From positions 186,001 to 250,000 of the forward strand of contig NZ_ATVL01000011.1 of NCBI RefSeq assembly GCF_000420705.1: a DNA stretch of 64,000 nt, given 5' to 3'. The position numbers and the translations under genes are program-made. This document shows positions 23,666 to 33,355 of this stretch, in pieces (the first letter of the stretch is position 1; each line of letters starts with the position of its first letter). The notes under the pieces are model-generated. The model saw only the letters and a list, made by a program, of their open reading frames with translations, searched no databases and was not told the DNA's origin. The DNA is from Hymenobacter norwichensis DSM 15439 (lineage in GTDB: Bacteria; Bacteroidota; Bacteroidia; Cytophagales; Hymenobacteraceae).

Positions 23666-25103
23666 TCAGTCCCCTGCTTCCTTCCTGTCTGCCGGCTTAC
23701 CGGCGGGGCAGCACTTGCCGATGGCAGTGCTGCGGCAGTACGTGGCCGGGACGCTGTCGGCGGCCGAGCAGCACAGCGTGGAAGCACATACACTGGCTTG
23801 TGCCCGGTGTGCCGATATCCTCGAAGGCCTTTCACAAACCAGCCTATCTACCACCGACCAGTCCCTAACCGACTTACAAGCTAGGCTGCGTACCCGCGTC
23901 GCCGAAGAAAAGATAGAGCCCACGCCGGTAGTGCCGCTGTGGCCCTTCCGGCAGATAGCGGCAGCTGTGCTGGTGCTGCTGGCGGCAGCAGCTTTGTGGC
24001 TGGGTGTGCGCCGTACCACCGAAGGCCCGGCTTCTGCTCCGCAAATAGCTATGCAGCGGCCCGCCCGTTCATCGGATGCAGTACCGCCCCCGGCGCCCAT
24101 GTCGGTTCCCGAAGCGGCTGGCGCAATGGCAGCTGCTACCGCGCCAGCAGACCAGCAAACCTCTGCCCGCCGTCCATCGGCGAGCCCGCCGGTAGCCTTG
24201 CGGCGGGCACACCGGCAGCCAATTGTTTTGCCTGATGATGAGCAGGGAAACCGTGACGTAGCGGTCCTGATGGAACCCAGCGGCGCAGGCAACCAAGCCA
24301 CTGGTGTGGCGGATAGCAAAGAACTTGTTGTAACGGATTCTGGTGGTGTGGCCCGAACGGATAAGCAGGCTGCTTCAGAAGGATACGCGTTGAATAATTA
24401 CAGAAAATTGGAGCCAGAGCCTATGGCACCAAGGGCTGCAAAAAAGAAATCTTCGGATGGTACAAGAGCTCTAGCGGGTAGTATCATGTCGGCAACGGCC
24501 GCGCCGGCTGGTATGCGGCTGGTACGCGGCCAAGTAACCGACCAAACCAACGGAGCCGTTTTGCCGGGTGTAACGGTGCTGGCCAAAGGCACAGCCATCG
24601 GGGCCAGCACGGCAGCTGACGGTTCGTTTGCGCTACTAGTACCGGACTCAGTGAAAGCCCTGACGTTCCATTACATAGGATATACTGTGTCGGAGAAAAC
24701 CCTGAAAGCTGCTGATAGCACCGTGGCCCTGGCCCTGGCGCCCGACACCAAACAGCTCAGCGAGGTAGTGGTAGTGCGGCGGGAGCGGCCCCCAGCGCCA
24801 ATGTCTGTTGGGGCATTGCCGGCTGGCGGCTACAAAGCTTTCCGGGAGTACCTAAAGAAAAATTTGGAGTACCCCGAGAAAGCGCTGAAAGACAATAAAG
24901 AAGGTACTGTGAAGCTCCGCTTTACAGTGGACGTAGATGGCAGCTTACAGGATATCAAAGTGATGAGTAGCCTGTCAGAAGAGTGCGACGCGGAAGCTAT
25001 TCGGTTGTTGAAAGAAGGTCCCCGGTGGTATCCCGCCATTAGCAAAGGCCGCCGCACAGCCCGCTCCGTTGATATTAGCGTACCGTTTAGAGTAACTGAG
25101 TAG
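23652..25103 (+). CDS. Anti-sigma factor fused to regulatory and TonB-C domains
   Basis: 483 aa. Residues 46-53 (HTLACARC) are the H-x3-C-x2-C zinc anti-sigma motif. A transmembrane helix follows (~102-120), then a ~170-residue Pro/Ala-rich periplasmic linker. Residues ~290-355 are a CarboxypepD_reg-like beta-sandwich (RGQVTDQTNGAVLPGVTVLAKG), and ~392-482 are a TonB C-terminal domain (GTVKLRFTVDVDGSLQDIKV ... WYPAISKGRR). The cytosolic zinc head would hold the sigma factor at 23018; the outer part could bind a TonB-dependent partner or cell-wall ligand. Starts 14 bases inside the sigma gene. A long, perfect terminator hairpin follows. Confidence 0.88.
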   Translation: MRPDNQSPASFLSAGLPAGQHLPMAVLRQYVAGTLSAAEQHSVEAHTLACARCADILEGLSQTSLSTTDQSLTDLQARLRTRVAEEKIEPTPVVPLWPFRQIAAAVLVLLAAAALWLGVRRTTEGPASAPQIAMQRPARSSDAVPPPAPMSVPEAAGAMAAATAPADQQTSARRPSASPPVALRRAHRQPIVLPDDEQGNRDVAVLMEPSGAGNQATGVADSKELVVTDSGGVARTDKQAASEGYALNNYRKLEPEPMAPRAAKKKSSDGTRALAGSIMSATAAPAGMRLVRGQVTDQTNGAVLPGVTVLAKGTAIGASTAADGSFALLVPDSVKALTFHYIGYTVSEKTLKAADSTVALALAPDTKQLSEVVVVRRERPPAPMSVGALPAGGYKAFREYLKKNLEYPEKALKDNKEGTVKLRFTVDVDGSLQDIKVMSSLSEECDAEAIRLLKEGPRWYPAISKGRRTARSVDISVPFRVTE

Positions 25104-25149
25104 CGGAGTGATTATAAACACGGCGCTACGCAGCAGTAGGTTAAATTCC

Positions 25150-25200
25150 AACAAAGCAAAAGCCCTTGGCGCGTGGTTCGCCAAGGGCTTTTGCTTTGTT
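25150..25200. terminator. Strong two-way terminator
   Basis: AACAAAGCAAAAGCCCTTGG and its perfect complement (22-bp stem, CGTGGTT loop) between the anti-sigma gene and the minus-strand gene ending at 25256. A and T flanks allow action on both strands. Confidence 0.9.
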
Positions 25201-25255
25201 ATGAGCTGCTCTTAGAGTGTTCATAGCTACAACCACTCAGTTGTTTTGCTATGCT

Positions 25256-25501
25256 CTAGCCGCTGTAGCCGCCGCCGCTTTCGGGTTCAGTGGCACTGCC
25301 GCCGGCTTTATCGGGAGTAGGAAGTTCGGGCTCTGTTTTTACTTCCACTTGGCTGTAATCGGGTGCGCCGTTACCGGCAACGGGTACGGGCGCTTCTTGG
25401 TTTTCGTCGTTGGGGGGAGTAGTAGCAGGAGCTTGGGCAGTGGTTGGGGTGTTGCCGGGTACAGCCAGAGCGTCGGACTCAGATTCGAAGGTCGTTTTCA
25501 T
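25256..25501 (-). CDS. Small hydrophilic hypothetical protein, 81 aa
   Basis: Pro/Thr/Glu-rich, acidic, with a Gly-rich end (SGGGYSG). No signal peptide or membrane segment; probably disordered. It starts at the ATG beginning at 25501 and ends 55 bases from the shared terminator. A plus-strand open frame over the same DNA (25217-25519) has much less natural composition. Small proteins with this composition recur in the genus; no function. Confidence 0.55.
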   Translation of the reverse strand: MKTTFESESDALAVPGNTPTTAQAPATTPPNDENQEAPVPVAGNGAPDYSQVEVKTEPELPTPDKAGGSATEPESGGGYSG

Positions 25502-25716
25502 GGGGTGGCGTTAAGCTAGTGAGTGTACGTGTACGCAGCCGGGCCGCGTAAAGCTGTACTGAGGCTACGCAGAATTATGGGGTGATACACTACCGAATGC
25601 CACCCGGCGAAACCCACCAGGTTTTCCCACCTGAAAAGCCCGGCAAATACTAGCAAGTGCACTGCCGATTTAGGTATTTTACAGTCTGTCTTACTCCCAC
25701 TCTATTCTTAGTTTTT

Positions 25717-28700
25717 ATGTTCTTGTCTACCCGATGGCTACGGCCGGTATTGGGCATGTTAGGCGTGGCCGGCAGTGTAGCAGCGCAAGCTGCTGCCGGT
25801 CCTCAATTCGTTGAAAACAAAAGCCAGTGGGCCGCGCCAGTGCGGTTCCGGGCCGAGGTGCCGGGCGGCAGCGTATTCCTAACTGCCACTGGCTTGGTGT
25901 ACGACTGGCGCAGTGCCGCCGACCAGCAACGTGCCCACCATGCTGCGGAGGTGGCAACCCGCACCCACCAGCCAGCCGCCGAGGTAGCTATGCACGGCCA
26001 CGCAGTATTCGTTGATTTTGTGGGCGCAACGGCCGCCGCGCAATCGGTAGGGCAGCAGCCACTACCAGCGTATCACAACTATTTTATCGGTAGTGACCCT
26101 AGCCGCTGGGCCAGCCACGTGACGCTGTTCGAGGAAGTGCGCTACCAGAGCCTCTATCCCGGCACCGATTTGCGCGTGTATGGCACCGACAACGGCAGCC
26201 TCAAGTATGATTTCATTGTGCAGCCGGGTGGGCAGCCTGCTGCCATTGCCCTGCGCTACCGCGGCACCGATGGCCTTAAGCTGCAGGCCGATGGTACGCT
26301 ACTAGTGCACACTTCCGTAACCGATGTGGTGGAGCAGCGCCCGTATGCCTACCAACTGATGCGCGGGCAGCGCCGGCCGGTATCCTGCCGCTACCAACTC
26401 ACCAACAATGTGTTGCGCTACAATTTTCCGCAGGGCTACGACCATAGCCAGCCTCTGGTAATCGACCCGGTGGTGGTAGCGGCTACGTATTCGGGTAGTA
26501 CTGGCCAGGTGTGGGGCGCCGCCACCGGCTACGACAACGCCGGCAACATCTATACGGCCGGTTTCGGGCAAAGCAATGGGTACCCGGTTACGCCCGGCGC
26601 CTATCAGGTATCGTACCAGGGCAGTACCGATGTAGCCATCAGCAAGCTCAACCCAACCGGCTCTCAGCTCTTGTACGCTACCTATCTGGGCGGAACCGGC
26701 GCCGACGAAGTCCGGGCCTTGCGTACCAACAGCGCCGGCGAGCTGTACGTGCTGACTAGCACCTTCTCGGCAGACTTCCCGCGCACGGCTGGCTGCTACG
26801 ATGCCAGCGCCAACGGCTTAGCCGATGTGGCTGTTACGCACCTGAATGCCACTAGTACGGCCTTGCTGGGTTCAACGTATGTGGGTGGTAACACGGTGGA
26901 TACCCCCATAGAATTAGCCGTAACCAATACTGGAGTTGTAGTGGTGGGAACTACTGCGTCGTCTAACTTTCCTACCACTTCTGGCGCTTACGACCGGACT
27001 ATTGGAGGCACCGACTCATTTGTAATCAGCCTGAATTCCTCCATGACCACGCTACAGTGGAGCACCTTTCTGGGCGGTGCTTTAGGAACGGAAACCAGCA
27101 CAGCAATACAGTTGGAGCCCAATGGCAACGTGCTGGTGACGGGTACTACCGGTTCTGCCGATTTTCCGGTGACACCCGGCGCGTTGCGCACCACATACGC
27201 TGGTTTCAACGACGGTTTCGTGGCTCGTTTGCGAGCCGATGGCGGCGCGTTGCTGGCTTCTACGTTCTTTGGCTCGGCAAACGGAGCCAACGCCGTAACG
27301 CACCTGGACGCCGATGCCGCCGGCAACATAGTGATATGTGGCACGGCCGCCGGCACTCTGGCTACCACACCAGGCGCCCTCGCCGCTCCCAATGGTCGGG
27401 TTTTCGTGGCGGGCTTGAACAATGCGCTTACCACCCAACGATTTCTGGCTAAGCCGTTCAATAGCTTCTCTATTGCCATTCAGTCGTTTAAGCTCGATAA
27501 CTGCGGCAACATACACTTGGCCGGTTTCGATAGTGGCTCCGGACTGCCTGTAGTAAACTCTTTGCCCAATGGGGTTTCGGGTGGGTTTTATACCACCACG
27601 CTGGATGGCGCTGGCACCACTCGGCTGTTCGGCTCCTACTTCGGCCCGGTCGGGCAGCACACGCATACTTCCTCGCACCGCATTGATGAGCAGGGCCGGC
27701 TGTACCAAAGTATTTGCACGGGTAGCGGCTTCCCTACCACCAGTACGGCGTATGGTCGTACGTCGCGCACCAATGGGCTCGATGTACTGGTGTTCAAGCT
27801 CGACCAGAACTCCGGTGCTGGAACTTCGGTGCGGGCCGCCGTGGCCCCTATCGATTCGGCTTGTGCGCCGCTACGGGCAGCATTTGTAAACAACACCATG
27901 GGCAGCACCCGTTTCCGCTGGAACTTTGCCGATGGCTCCGCTCCGGATACCACCCAGGCGCCGGTGCACCTGTTTCAGAACCCAGGCACGTACCGGGTGC
28001 GGCTGGTAGCACTGGGTACCGGGCTGGCCTGTTCCCGCAACGATACCACCTACGTAACCGTGCGCGTGAAAGCTAAGCCCACGGTAGCCTTGCCCCGTAA
28101 CCTCACTATATGCCCCGGCGGCTCGCTCACGCTGAATGCCAGCAACCCTGGCACCACGTACCGGTGGAGCACAGGCGCCACCACAGCCAGCATTGTAGTG
28201 CGGCAGCCCGGCAAGTATTCGGTGCTCGTAGATAATGGCCGCTGCTCTACTCGCGACAGTACCACGGTTCGGTTGGTAGCTTCGCCCACTCTCTCGGCCG
28301 ATACCACGGGCTGTATTGTAGGTGGAGTGGTGCTGAAAACCACAGCCGAGCCGGGCAGTGCTTACCTCTGGTCGACGCTGGCTACTACGCCCAACATTGT
28401 GGCTACCACCTCCGGCCGCTACACGGTGCGCATCACTCAGGGCACCTGCATCGAGGAAAAAGAGGTGAATGTAACGCTGCTGCGGCCGGTGTCGCCACCC
28501 AACGTCATTACGCCCAACGGCGACGGCAAGAACGATACCTTCCGGCCCTCCGAAGCCACCACCATTGAGCCTGGTACGCGCCTGCGCCTCTACAACCGCT
28601 GGGGCCGGCAAGTGTACACCACCGACGAGTACCGCAACGACTGGGGCCCCGGCCAGCCCGCCGGCGTGTATTACTACACGCTGGAAAACCTGCACTTCTG

Positions 28701-28740
28701 CACGCCCTACGTGAAAGGCTGGCTGGAAGTAGTGAAGTAG
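25717..28740 (+). CDS. Gliding-motility-type surface protein with T9SS type B tail
   Basis: 1007 aa from MFLSTRWLRPVLG, which starts a signal peptide; an ATG at 25657 would add 20 hydrophobic residues. After the signal comes a DUF7948-like start (FVENKSQWAAPVRFRAEVPGG), then SBBP-type beta-propeller repeats at ~255-600 (TDVAISKLNPTGSQLLYATY), a PKD domain at ~711-768 (RFRWNFADGSAPDTTQAPVHLF), an Ig-like region (LTICPGGSLTLNA), and a C-terminal gliding-motility (CHU_C/type B) domain (NVITPNGDGKNDTF ... PAGVYYYTLENL). Export by the type IX system; adhesion or matrix role inferred. No terminator seen after it. Confidence 0.9.
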   Translation: MFLSTRWLRPVLGMLGVAGSVAAQAAAGPQFVENKSQWAAPVRFRAEVPGGSVFLTATGLVYDWRSAADQQRAHHAAEVATRTHQPAAEVAMHGHAVFVDFVGATAAAQSVGQQPLPAYHNYFIGSDPSRWASHVTLFEEVRYQSLYPGTDLRVYGTDNGSLKYDFIVQPGGQPAAIALRYRGTDGLKLQADGTLLVHTSVTDVVEQRPYAYQLMRGQRRPVSCRYQLTNNVLRYNFPQGYDHSQPLVIDPVVVAATYSGSTGQVWGAATGYDNAGNIYTAGFGQSNGYPVTPGAYQVSYQGSTDVAISKLNPTGSQLLYATYLGGTGADEVRALRTNSAGELYVLTSTFSADFPRTAGCYDASANGLADVAVTHLNATSTALLGSTYVGGNTVDTPIELAVTNTGVVVVGTTASSNFPTTSGAYDRTIGGTDSFVISLNSSMTTLQWSTFLGGALGTETSTAIQLEPNGNVLVTGTTGSADFPVTPGALRTTYAGFNDGFVARLRADGGALLASTFFGSANGANAVTHLDADAAGNIVICGTAAGTLATTPGALAAPNGRVFVAGLNNALTTQRFLAKPFNSFSIAIQSFKLDNCGNIHLAGFDSGSGLPVVNSLPNGVSGGFYTTTLDGAGTTRLFGSYFGPVGQHTHTSSHRIDEQGRLYQSICTGSGFPTTSTAYGRTSRTNGLDVLVFKLDQNSGAGTSVRAAVAPIDSACAPLRAAFVNNTMGSTRFRWNFADGSAPDTTQAPVHLFQNPGTYRVRLVALGTGLACSRNDTTYVTVRVKAKPTVALPRNLTICPGGSLTLNASNPGTTYRWSTGATTASIVVRQPGKYSVLVDNGRCSTRDSTTVRLVASPTLSADTTGCIVGGVVLKTTAEPGSAYLWSTLATTPNIVATTSGRYTVRITQGTCIEEKEVNVTLLRPVSPPNVITPNGDGKNDTFRPSEATTIEPGTRLRLYNRWGRQVYTTDEYRNDWGPGQPAGVYYYTLENLHFCTPYVKGWLEVVK

Positions 28741-28858
28741 CGCGGCGCCTTCCGCGTGCCTTCCGTACTTTCGCAGCGGGTAGCGTTGCCGGTTGCCATT
28801 TCAAGGCCGTCGGCGCTGGTCACCTGAATCTTGTTACTTCCTCACTTCATTCCCTAGT

Positions 28859-30262
28859 ATGCAGTTCCGTACCGAGAAAGACACCATGGGCACCGTGCAG
28901 GTGCCGGCCGACGCCTACTTTGGCGCCCAGACCCAGCGCTCCATCGACAACTTCCAGATTGCGCAGGACATCAACCGGATGCCCAAAGAAATCATCCGGG
29001 CATTTGCCTACCTCAAGAAGGCTGCCGCCCTCACCAACCGCGACGCCGGGGTACTGGATGCCGACAAAGCTGAACTGATTGGCCGCGTGTGCGACGAAAT
29101 TCTGGAAGGCAAGCTCGACAAGGAATTCCCATTGGTGGTGTGGCAAACCGGCTCGGGTACGCAAAGCAACATGAACGTGAACGAGGTGGTAGCCTACCGC
29201 GGCCACGTGCTGCAAGGCGGTAGCCTCTCGGACGAGAAGAAGGTGCTGGCCCCCAACGACGACGTGAATAAGTCGCAGTCGAGCAACGACACCTTCCCGA
29301 CGGCCATGCACATTGCGGCCTACAAGATTCTGGTGGAAACCACCATTCCCGGCATCGAGAAGCTGCGCGATACGCTGAAGAGCAAGAGCGAGCAGTTCAT
29401 GCACATCGTAAAGATTGGCCGCACCCACCTCATGGATGCCACCCCGCTAACAGTAGGGCAGGAGTTTTCGGGCTACGTGTCGCAGCTCGACCACGGCTTG
29501 CGCGCCATTAAGAACACGCTGGCGCACCTGAGCGAACTGGCGCTGGGCGGCACAGCCGTAGGCACGGGCATCAATACGCCTAAAGGCTACTCTGAAAATG
29601 TAGCCAAGCACATTGCCGACCTCACCGGCCTGCCTTTCATCACGGCTGAAAACAAGTTTGAAGCCCTGGCCGCTCACGATGCTATTGTGGAAGCCCACGG
29701 TGCTCTGAAAACGGTAGCGGCTTCGCTGATGAAAATTGGCAACGACATCCGCCTGCTAGCCTCGGGCCCCCGCGCTGGTATCGGCGAGCTGCACATTCCG
29801 GATAACGAGCCCGGCTCCAGCATCATGCCCGGCAAGGTGAACCCCACCCAGTGCGAAGCCATGACCATGGTAGCGGCGCAGGTAATGGGCAACGACGTGG
29901 CCATCAACATTGGCGGCATGAACGGCCACTTCGAGCTGAACGTGTTCAAGCCGGTGATGATTTACAACTTCCTGCACTCGGCCCGCCTGATTGGCGACGT
30001 GTGCGTGAGCTTCAACGATAAGTGCGCCGTGGGCATCGAGCCTTTGGAAGTGAATATCAAGAAGCACGTGGATTCGTCGTTGATGCTGGTAACGGCCCTC
30101 AACCCACACATTGGCTACTACAAAGCCGCCGAAATAGCCCAAACTGCCCACAAAAACGGCTCAACCTTAAAGGAAACCGCCCTGCAACTCGGCTACCTCA
30201 CCGAGGAGCAGTTCGACGAGTGGCTGAAGCCCGAGGATATGGTGGGCGAAATCAAGAAGTAG
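28859..30262 (+). CDS. fumC: Fumarate hydratase class II
   Basis: 467 aa from [16 protein letters not shown]; an in-frame ATG 22 codons upstream (28793) is inside non-coding sequence. Class II signatures: [14 protein letters not shown], the substrate-site [11 protein letters not shown], and the family motif [11 protein letters not shown]. It interconverts fumarate and malate in the TCA cycle as a cytosolic homotetramer without an iron-sulfur cluster. A weak TACTTTCG box lies ~90 bases upstream. It ends in a hairpin that overlaps the next gene's start region. Confidence 0.97.
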   Translation: MQFRTEKDTMGTVQVPADAYFGAQTQRSIDNFQIAQDINRMPKEIIRAFAYLKKAAALTNRDAGVLDADKAELIGRVCDEILEGKLDKEFPLVVWQTGSGTQSNMNVNEVVAYRGHVLQGGSLSDEKKVLAPNDDVNKSQSSNDTFPTAMHIAAYKILVETTIPGIEKLRDTLKSKSEQFMHIVKIGRTHLMDATPLTVGQEFSGYVSQLDHGLRAIKNTLAHLSELALGGTAVGTGINTPKGYSENVAKHIADLTGLPFITAENKFEALAAHDAIVEAHGALKTVAASLMKIGNDIRLLASGPRAGIGELHIPDNEPGSSIMPGKVNPTQCEAMTMVAAQVMGNDVAINIGGMNGHFELNVFKPVMIYNFLHSARLIGDVCVSFNDKCAVGIEPLEVNIKKHVDSSLMLVTALNPHIGYYKAAEIAQTAHKNGSTLKETALQLGYLTEEQFDEWLKPEDMVGEIKK

Positions 30263-30337
30263 TAAGCTAAGACAGGCAGGGTAGAGCTAGCCTATTCCAG
30301 CCACTAGCTACAACCTTCCGAGTATAGTTCACGAACA

Positions 30338-30371
30338 ACGGGCAGTCTGCTACCATGCAGGCTGCCCGTTT
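30338..30371 (+). terminator. Terminator of fumC
   Basis: ACGGGCAGTCTGC pairs with GCAGGCTGCCCGT (one G-T mismatch) around TACCAT, followed by TTTT. It ends two bases before the start codon of the next gene, so a transcript starting upstream of it would hide that start. Confidence 0.7.
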
Positions 30372-30373
30372 TC

Positions 30374-31438
30374 ATGCCTGCTTACCCGCAATTTGTAGCG
30401 CCTTTCCGGGCCTTTCTCGACGTAATTCCCTGCAACGGCCGGGTGGTAGTGTATTGCCATTTTGATGCCGATGGGTTGGCGGCCGGGGCCTTGTTTGGGC
30501 GCGGCTTGCGCCGAATTAATTCAACTTGGGAAGTAATAGTGCTACCGTCGGGCAAAGGCGAAAATGCTTTCCTGACGCCATCTGTGCAAGACAAGCTGCT
30601 GGCGCACAAGCCTGATGCGCTGCTAGTTACCGATCTGGGAGTGCACGCGCACGGTACGCTGGAAACGGCCGGCGTGCCTGTGCTCTACGTCGACCACCAT
30701 ATCCCGGAAGGCATGCCCCCCGCGGGTAGCACCGTACTTACCGGCTATGGCTTGCCCGACCCCGTGCCGTGTTCGGCGTGGCTGGCGTATGAGCTGCTGG
30801 CCGCCGAAACCGATATAACCGACCTGCGCTGGGTGGCGGCCATCGGTATCCTTTCCGACCTCGGCGACCAGGCCGCGTGGCCGCCTCTGGCTGAAGCGAA
30901 AAAGCAGTTCACCGCCAAGTGGCTGAAAGAGGCCGTGGCTATGTGCAATGCCGCCCGGCGGGCCGGTGCCTTCGACCTCGACCTACCCCTGCGCTACCTA
31001 ATGCACGACGAAAATCCGCGGGGCTTGGCGCAAGATGCTACCCTAGCAGGCTACCGCGCCGAAGTAGCCGCCGCCCTGGCCGTGGCGCGCAAAATGCCGC
31101 CTAAGTTTCCGCCGGCCGGCCCTAATGCTTCACCCGTAGCCCTTATCACCATCAACTCGCCCTGCCAGATACATCCGTTGGTGGCGCAGCAATGGATTCA
31201 GCGCCTACCCGACCGGGCAGTGCTGTGTGCCAACCTCGGTTACCTGCCCGACGGGACTATTGCGGTGGCTGGCCGTGCTGCCAGCCGCAACATTCATATT
31301 CCCGATCTGCTGCGCGAAGCTTTTGCCCGAACTGGTGCCGAGCCCCCTGCCAATTTCGCGCATGGGCATCCGCAGGCCAGTGGCGGGCACTTACCACCTG
31401 CGCAGTACGAGTTGCTTTTGCAGGGTTTGGGCTTTTGA
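30374..31438 (+). CDS. DHH-family phosphoesterase
   Basis: 354 aa. N-terminal DHH domain: VVVYCHFDADGLAAGAL (H29, D31, D33 for metal binding), LLVTDLGVH, and YVDHHIPEG, which gives the family its name. C-terminal DHHA1-type domain with RAASRNIHIPDLL and HGHPQASGGHL. Members are RecJ-like nucleases, nanoRNases or cyclic-dinucleotide phosphodiesterases; the single-domain length fits a nanoRNase/oligonucleotide phosphatase better than RecJ (>550 aa). Cytosolic, Mn2+-dependent by family. It starts immediately after the fumC terminator and is followed by a promoter-less 69-base gap before the acetyltransferase. Confidence 0.9.
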   Translation: MPAYPQFVAPFRAFLDVIPCNGRVVVYCHFDADGLAAGALFGRGLRRINSTWEVIVLPSGKGENAFLTPSVQDKLLAHKPDALLVTDLGVHAHGTLETAGVPVLYVDHHIPEGMPPAGSTVLTGYGLPDPVPCSAWLAYELLAAETDITDLRWVAAIGILSDLGDQAAWPPLAEAKKQFTAKWLKEAVAMCNAARRAGAFDLDLPLRYLMHDENPRGLAQDATLAGYRAEVAAALAVARKMPPKFPPAGPNASPVALITINSPCQIHPLVAQQWIQRLPDRAVLCANLGYLPDGTIAVAGRAASRNIHIPDLLREAFARTGAEPPANFAHGHPQASGGHLPPAQYELLLQGLGF

Positions 31439-31507
31439 AACAAAGCACTGCTACCATCTTCTTTTTTTCGGGCATCTTTAGTGGTTCATCCTCACGCACT
31501 ATTTCGT

Positions 31508-32107
31508 ATGGATTTCTCGCAGGACATCATTCTCGAAAATAACCGGGCCCTGTTGCGCCCTCTGGCTACCACCGATTTCGAGGCGCTGCAAGCCGTAGCC
31601 TTCGACCCCGAACTGTGGCAGTTTACCCTCACCCGCGCCGACGACAAGATTAGTCTAGCCGGCTACATTGCGGCGGCCATGCAGGGCCGGGAAGCCCACC
31701 TCCGGTATCCGTTTGTAATTATCGATAAGGAAACCAACCGGGTGGCGGGCAGCACCAGCTACTACAACATAGCCGCCGAGGATGCCCGGCTATCCATCGG
31801 CTATACCTGGCTGGGTACTGATTTCCAGCGCACTGGCTTGAACCGGGCCGTGAAGTATTTGCTGTTCCGGTACGCGTTTGAGGGGCTGGGCTGCGAGCGG
31901 GTGGAGCTGGAAACCGATTCGCACAATCAGAAATCGAAGGAGGCTATGCGCCGAATGGGAGCCGTGGAGGAAGGTACGTTGCGCAGCCACCGATACACGC
32001 AAAACGGCCGCCGCCGCGACACCGTGATTTTCAGCGTCATCAAGCCCGAGTGGAACGTGCTGCGCCAAGGTACTTTCCACGAATTCGACGCCCGTGAATC
32101 CTCCTAG
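31508..32107 (+). CDS. GNAT-family acetyltransferase, RimJ/RimL-like
   Basis: 199 aa from MDFSQDIILENNRALLRPL; nine residues can be added from an upstream ATG at 31481. GNAT features: ALLRPLATTDFEAL at the start, NRVAGSTSYYNI, SIGYTWLGTDFQRTGLNRAVKY (acetyl-CoA site), and RVELETDSHNQKSKEAMRRMGA. Acetylates an amino group, perhaps a ribosomal protein N-terminus or small molecule. The end overlaps the dgkA start by 14 bases, so co-translation is likely. Confidence 0.9.
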   Translation: MDFSQDIILENNRALLRPLATTDFEALQAVAFDPELWQFTLTRADDKISLAGYIAAAMQGREAHLRYPFVIIDKETNRVAGSTSYYNIAAEDARLSIGYTWLGTDFQRTGLNRAVKYLLFRYAFEGLGCERVELETDSHNQKSKEAMRRMGAVEEGTLRSHRYTQNGRRRDTVIFSVIKPEWNVLRQGTFHEFDARESS

Positions 32108-32501
32108 CCCTAATCTTCAACCCCGGCGGTTTCCGGCGGTGCTGCGCCAGCGGGCGGCCAGCTTTGGCTACGCGTTCCGAGGCGTGGCTGCGGCGTTGCG
32201 CTCCGAGGTGCATTTGCAGTTTCATGCCGTAGCTACGGTGGTGGTAATAGGGTTGGGGTTCTACTTCCAACTGGGCCCGACGGAATGGGCATTGGTAGCC
32301 TTGGCCGTCGGGCTAGTTTGGGGGCTGGAACTGGCCAATACAGCTATAGAGGCTGTAGTGAACCTGGTGTCGCCAGAGTATCACCTGTTGGCCGGGCGGG
32401 CTAAGGATGTGGCCGCTGGTGCGGTACTGGTAGGTGCCGTGGCGGCGCTGATTGTGGGGCTGTTGGTATTCGGTCCGCGGCTATGGGCGTTGATGAATTA
32501 G
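32094..32501 (+). CDS. dgkA: Diacylglycerol/undecaprenol kinase family protein
   Basis: 135 aa with three transmembrane helices. The DgkA signature is clear: ALRSEVHLQFHAVATV, WGLELANTAIEAVVNLVSPEYH, and AGRAKDVAAGAVLVGAVAAL. In Gram-negatives it phosphorylates diacylglycerol from lipid turnover; Gram-positive and Bacteroidetes relatives prefer undecaprenol. Membrane-embedded in the inner membrane. Coupled to the acetyltransferase by a 14-base overlap. The N-terminus (NPPSPNLQPRRFPAVLRQ) is polar. Followed by a junction palindrome. Confidence 0.93.
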   Translation: MNPPSPNLQPRRFPAVLRQRAASFGYAFRGVAAALRSEVHLQFHAVATVVVIGLGFYFQLGPTEWALVALAVGLVWGLELANTAIEAVVNLVSPEYHLLAGRAKDVAAGAVLVGAVAALIVGLLVFGPRLWALMN

Positions 32502-32598
32502 GGTGTGCGAATGAGAGGATAAGAGGAGCCCAGGCATAATAGGTTGATCTATTTCTGTTCGTTTCCACTTGTCTTTATAACCTCTTACCCGCACACCC
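32501..32598. repeat. Inverted repeat after dgkA
   Basis: GGGTGTGCG and TAAGAGG on the left pair with CCTCTTA and CGCACACCC on the right; the left arm carries a 10-base insert and the loop is ~54 bases. The stem starts at the last base of the dgkA stop codon. Same placement as the repeats at 3030 and 20478. Confidence 0.5.
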
Positions 32599-32711
32599 AC
32601 TTACACTCCTACCCTAATAACAGAACCCTGCGCTCCGGCGGGCGTAAGCTGAACGTCAGGCTACGCTAGTGGCAGGCCTGACTAGTTTTCGCGCCTACTT
32701 TCTCTCGCCTT

Positions 32712-33191
32712 ATGCGCCCCTTTACGTTCGTTTCGTTGCCCGCTGTGGCCTTGCTGCTACTTAGTGCGGCCTGCCAGAAAAATGTGGTGGTTACCACGCC
32801 TACCGACACGCCTTCTGCGGGTACTACCGGCATCATTTCCACACCTGCACCTGTTGCCAAGAACACCACAACTCCTGTGCCCGACGGGGGCGTGGCCCAG
32901 TTTGATACTACGGCCCGGCCTGGTTGGCTGGAAAAACGAATTCAGCAGATAACCGCCGAACCCCCGCAAAATCCAGCGGCGCGCATTATGCGCTATCGGT
33001 ACGAAGGCCAGGTGGTATACTACGAAACCCTAGGCTGCTGCGACCAGTTTACCAGCCTCTACGACCAAAACGGTAAGCTGATTTGCCATCCCGAAGGCGG
33101 TATCACGGGTAAGGGTGACGGTAACAGTGCCTGCCGCTATTTTGCAAAACGCCGTACCGAAGAGCGTCTGGTTTGGCAGGACTCGCGGTAA
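32712..33191 (+). CDS. DUF6970-family lipoprotein
   Basis: 159 aa. SPII signal with lipobox (LLLSAACQ, cysteine ~21), then a Thr/Pro-rich linker, then the compact domain WLEKRIQQITAEPPQNPAAR, RYEGQVVYYETLGCCDQFTSLYDQNGKLICHPEGGITGKGDG. The CC pair and GGxTGxGDG pattern match a small Bacteroidetes domain of unknown function (DUF6970). Anchored in an outer envelope membrane. Preceded by an imperfect TACTTTCT box 10 bases before the ATG. Confidence 0.82.
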   Translation: MRPFTFVSLPAVALLLLSAACQKNVVVTTPTDTPSAGTTGIISTPAPVAKNTTTPVPDGGVAQFDTTARPGWLEKRIQQITAEPPQNPAARIMRYRYEGQVVYYETLGCCDQFTSLYDQNGKLICHPEGGITGKGDGNSACRYFAKRRTEERLVWQDSR

Positions 33192-33355
33192 GAGGGTTGC
33201 CTAGATGGCAGCAAAACTGCTATCCGCTTGGTAATATTGCAGCGCAGCTACAAAAGCTGTACACATTTCATAAACCATTGCTACGCATCTGTAATTAAGG
33301 GCTCTGGCTAAATGCAGCCATTGTTCTTGCAGAACGCTGTACTTACATTACTGCC

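Noticed and set aside
25217-25519. 100-aa plus-strand frame opposite the small gene at 25256
   Set aside because: Hydrophobic, Gly/Phe-rich composition with no homology look; the minus-strand frame has better codon use and a sensible start.
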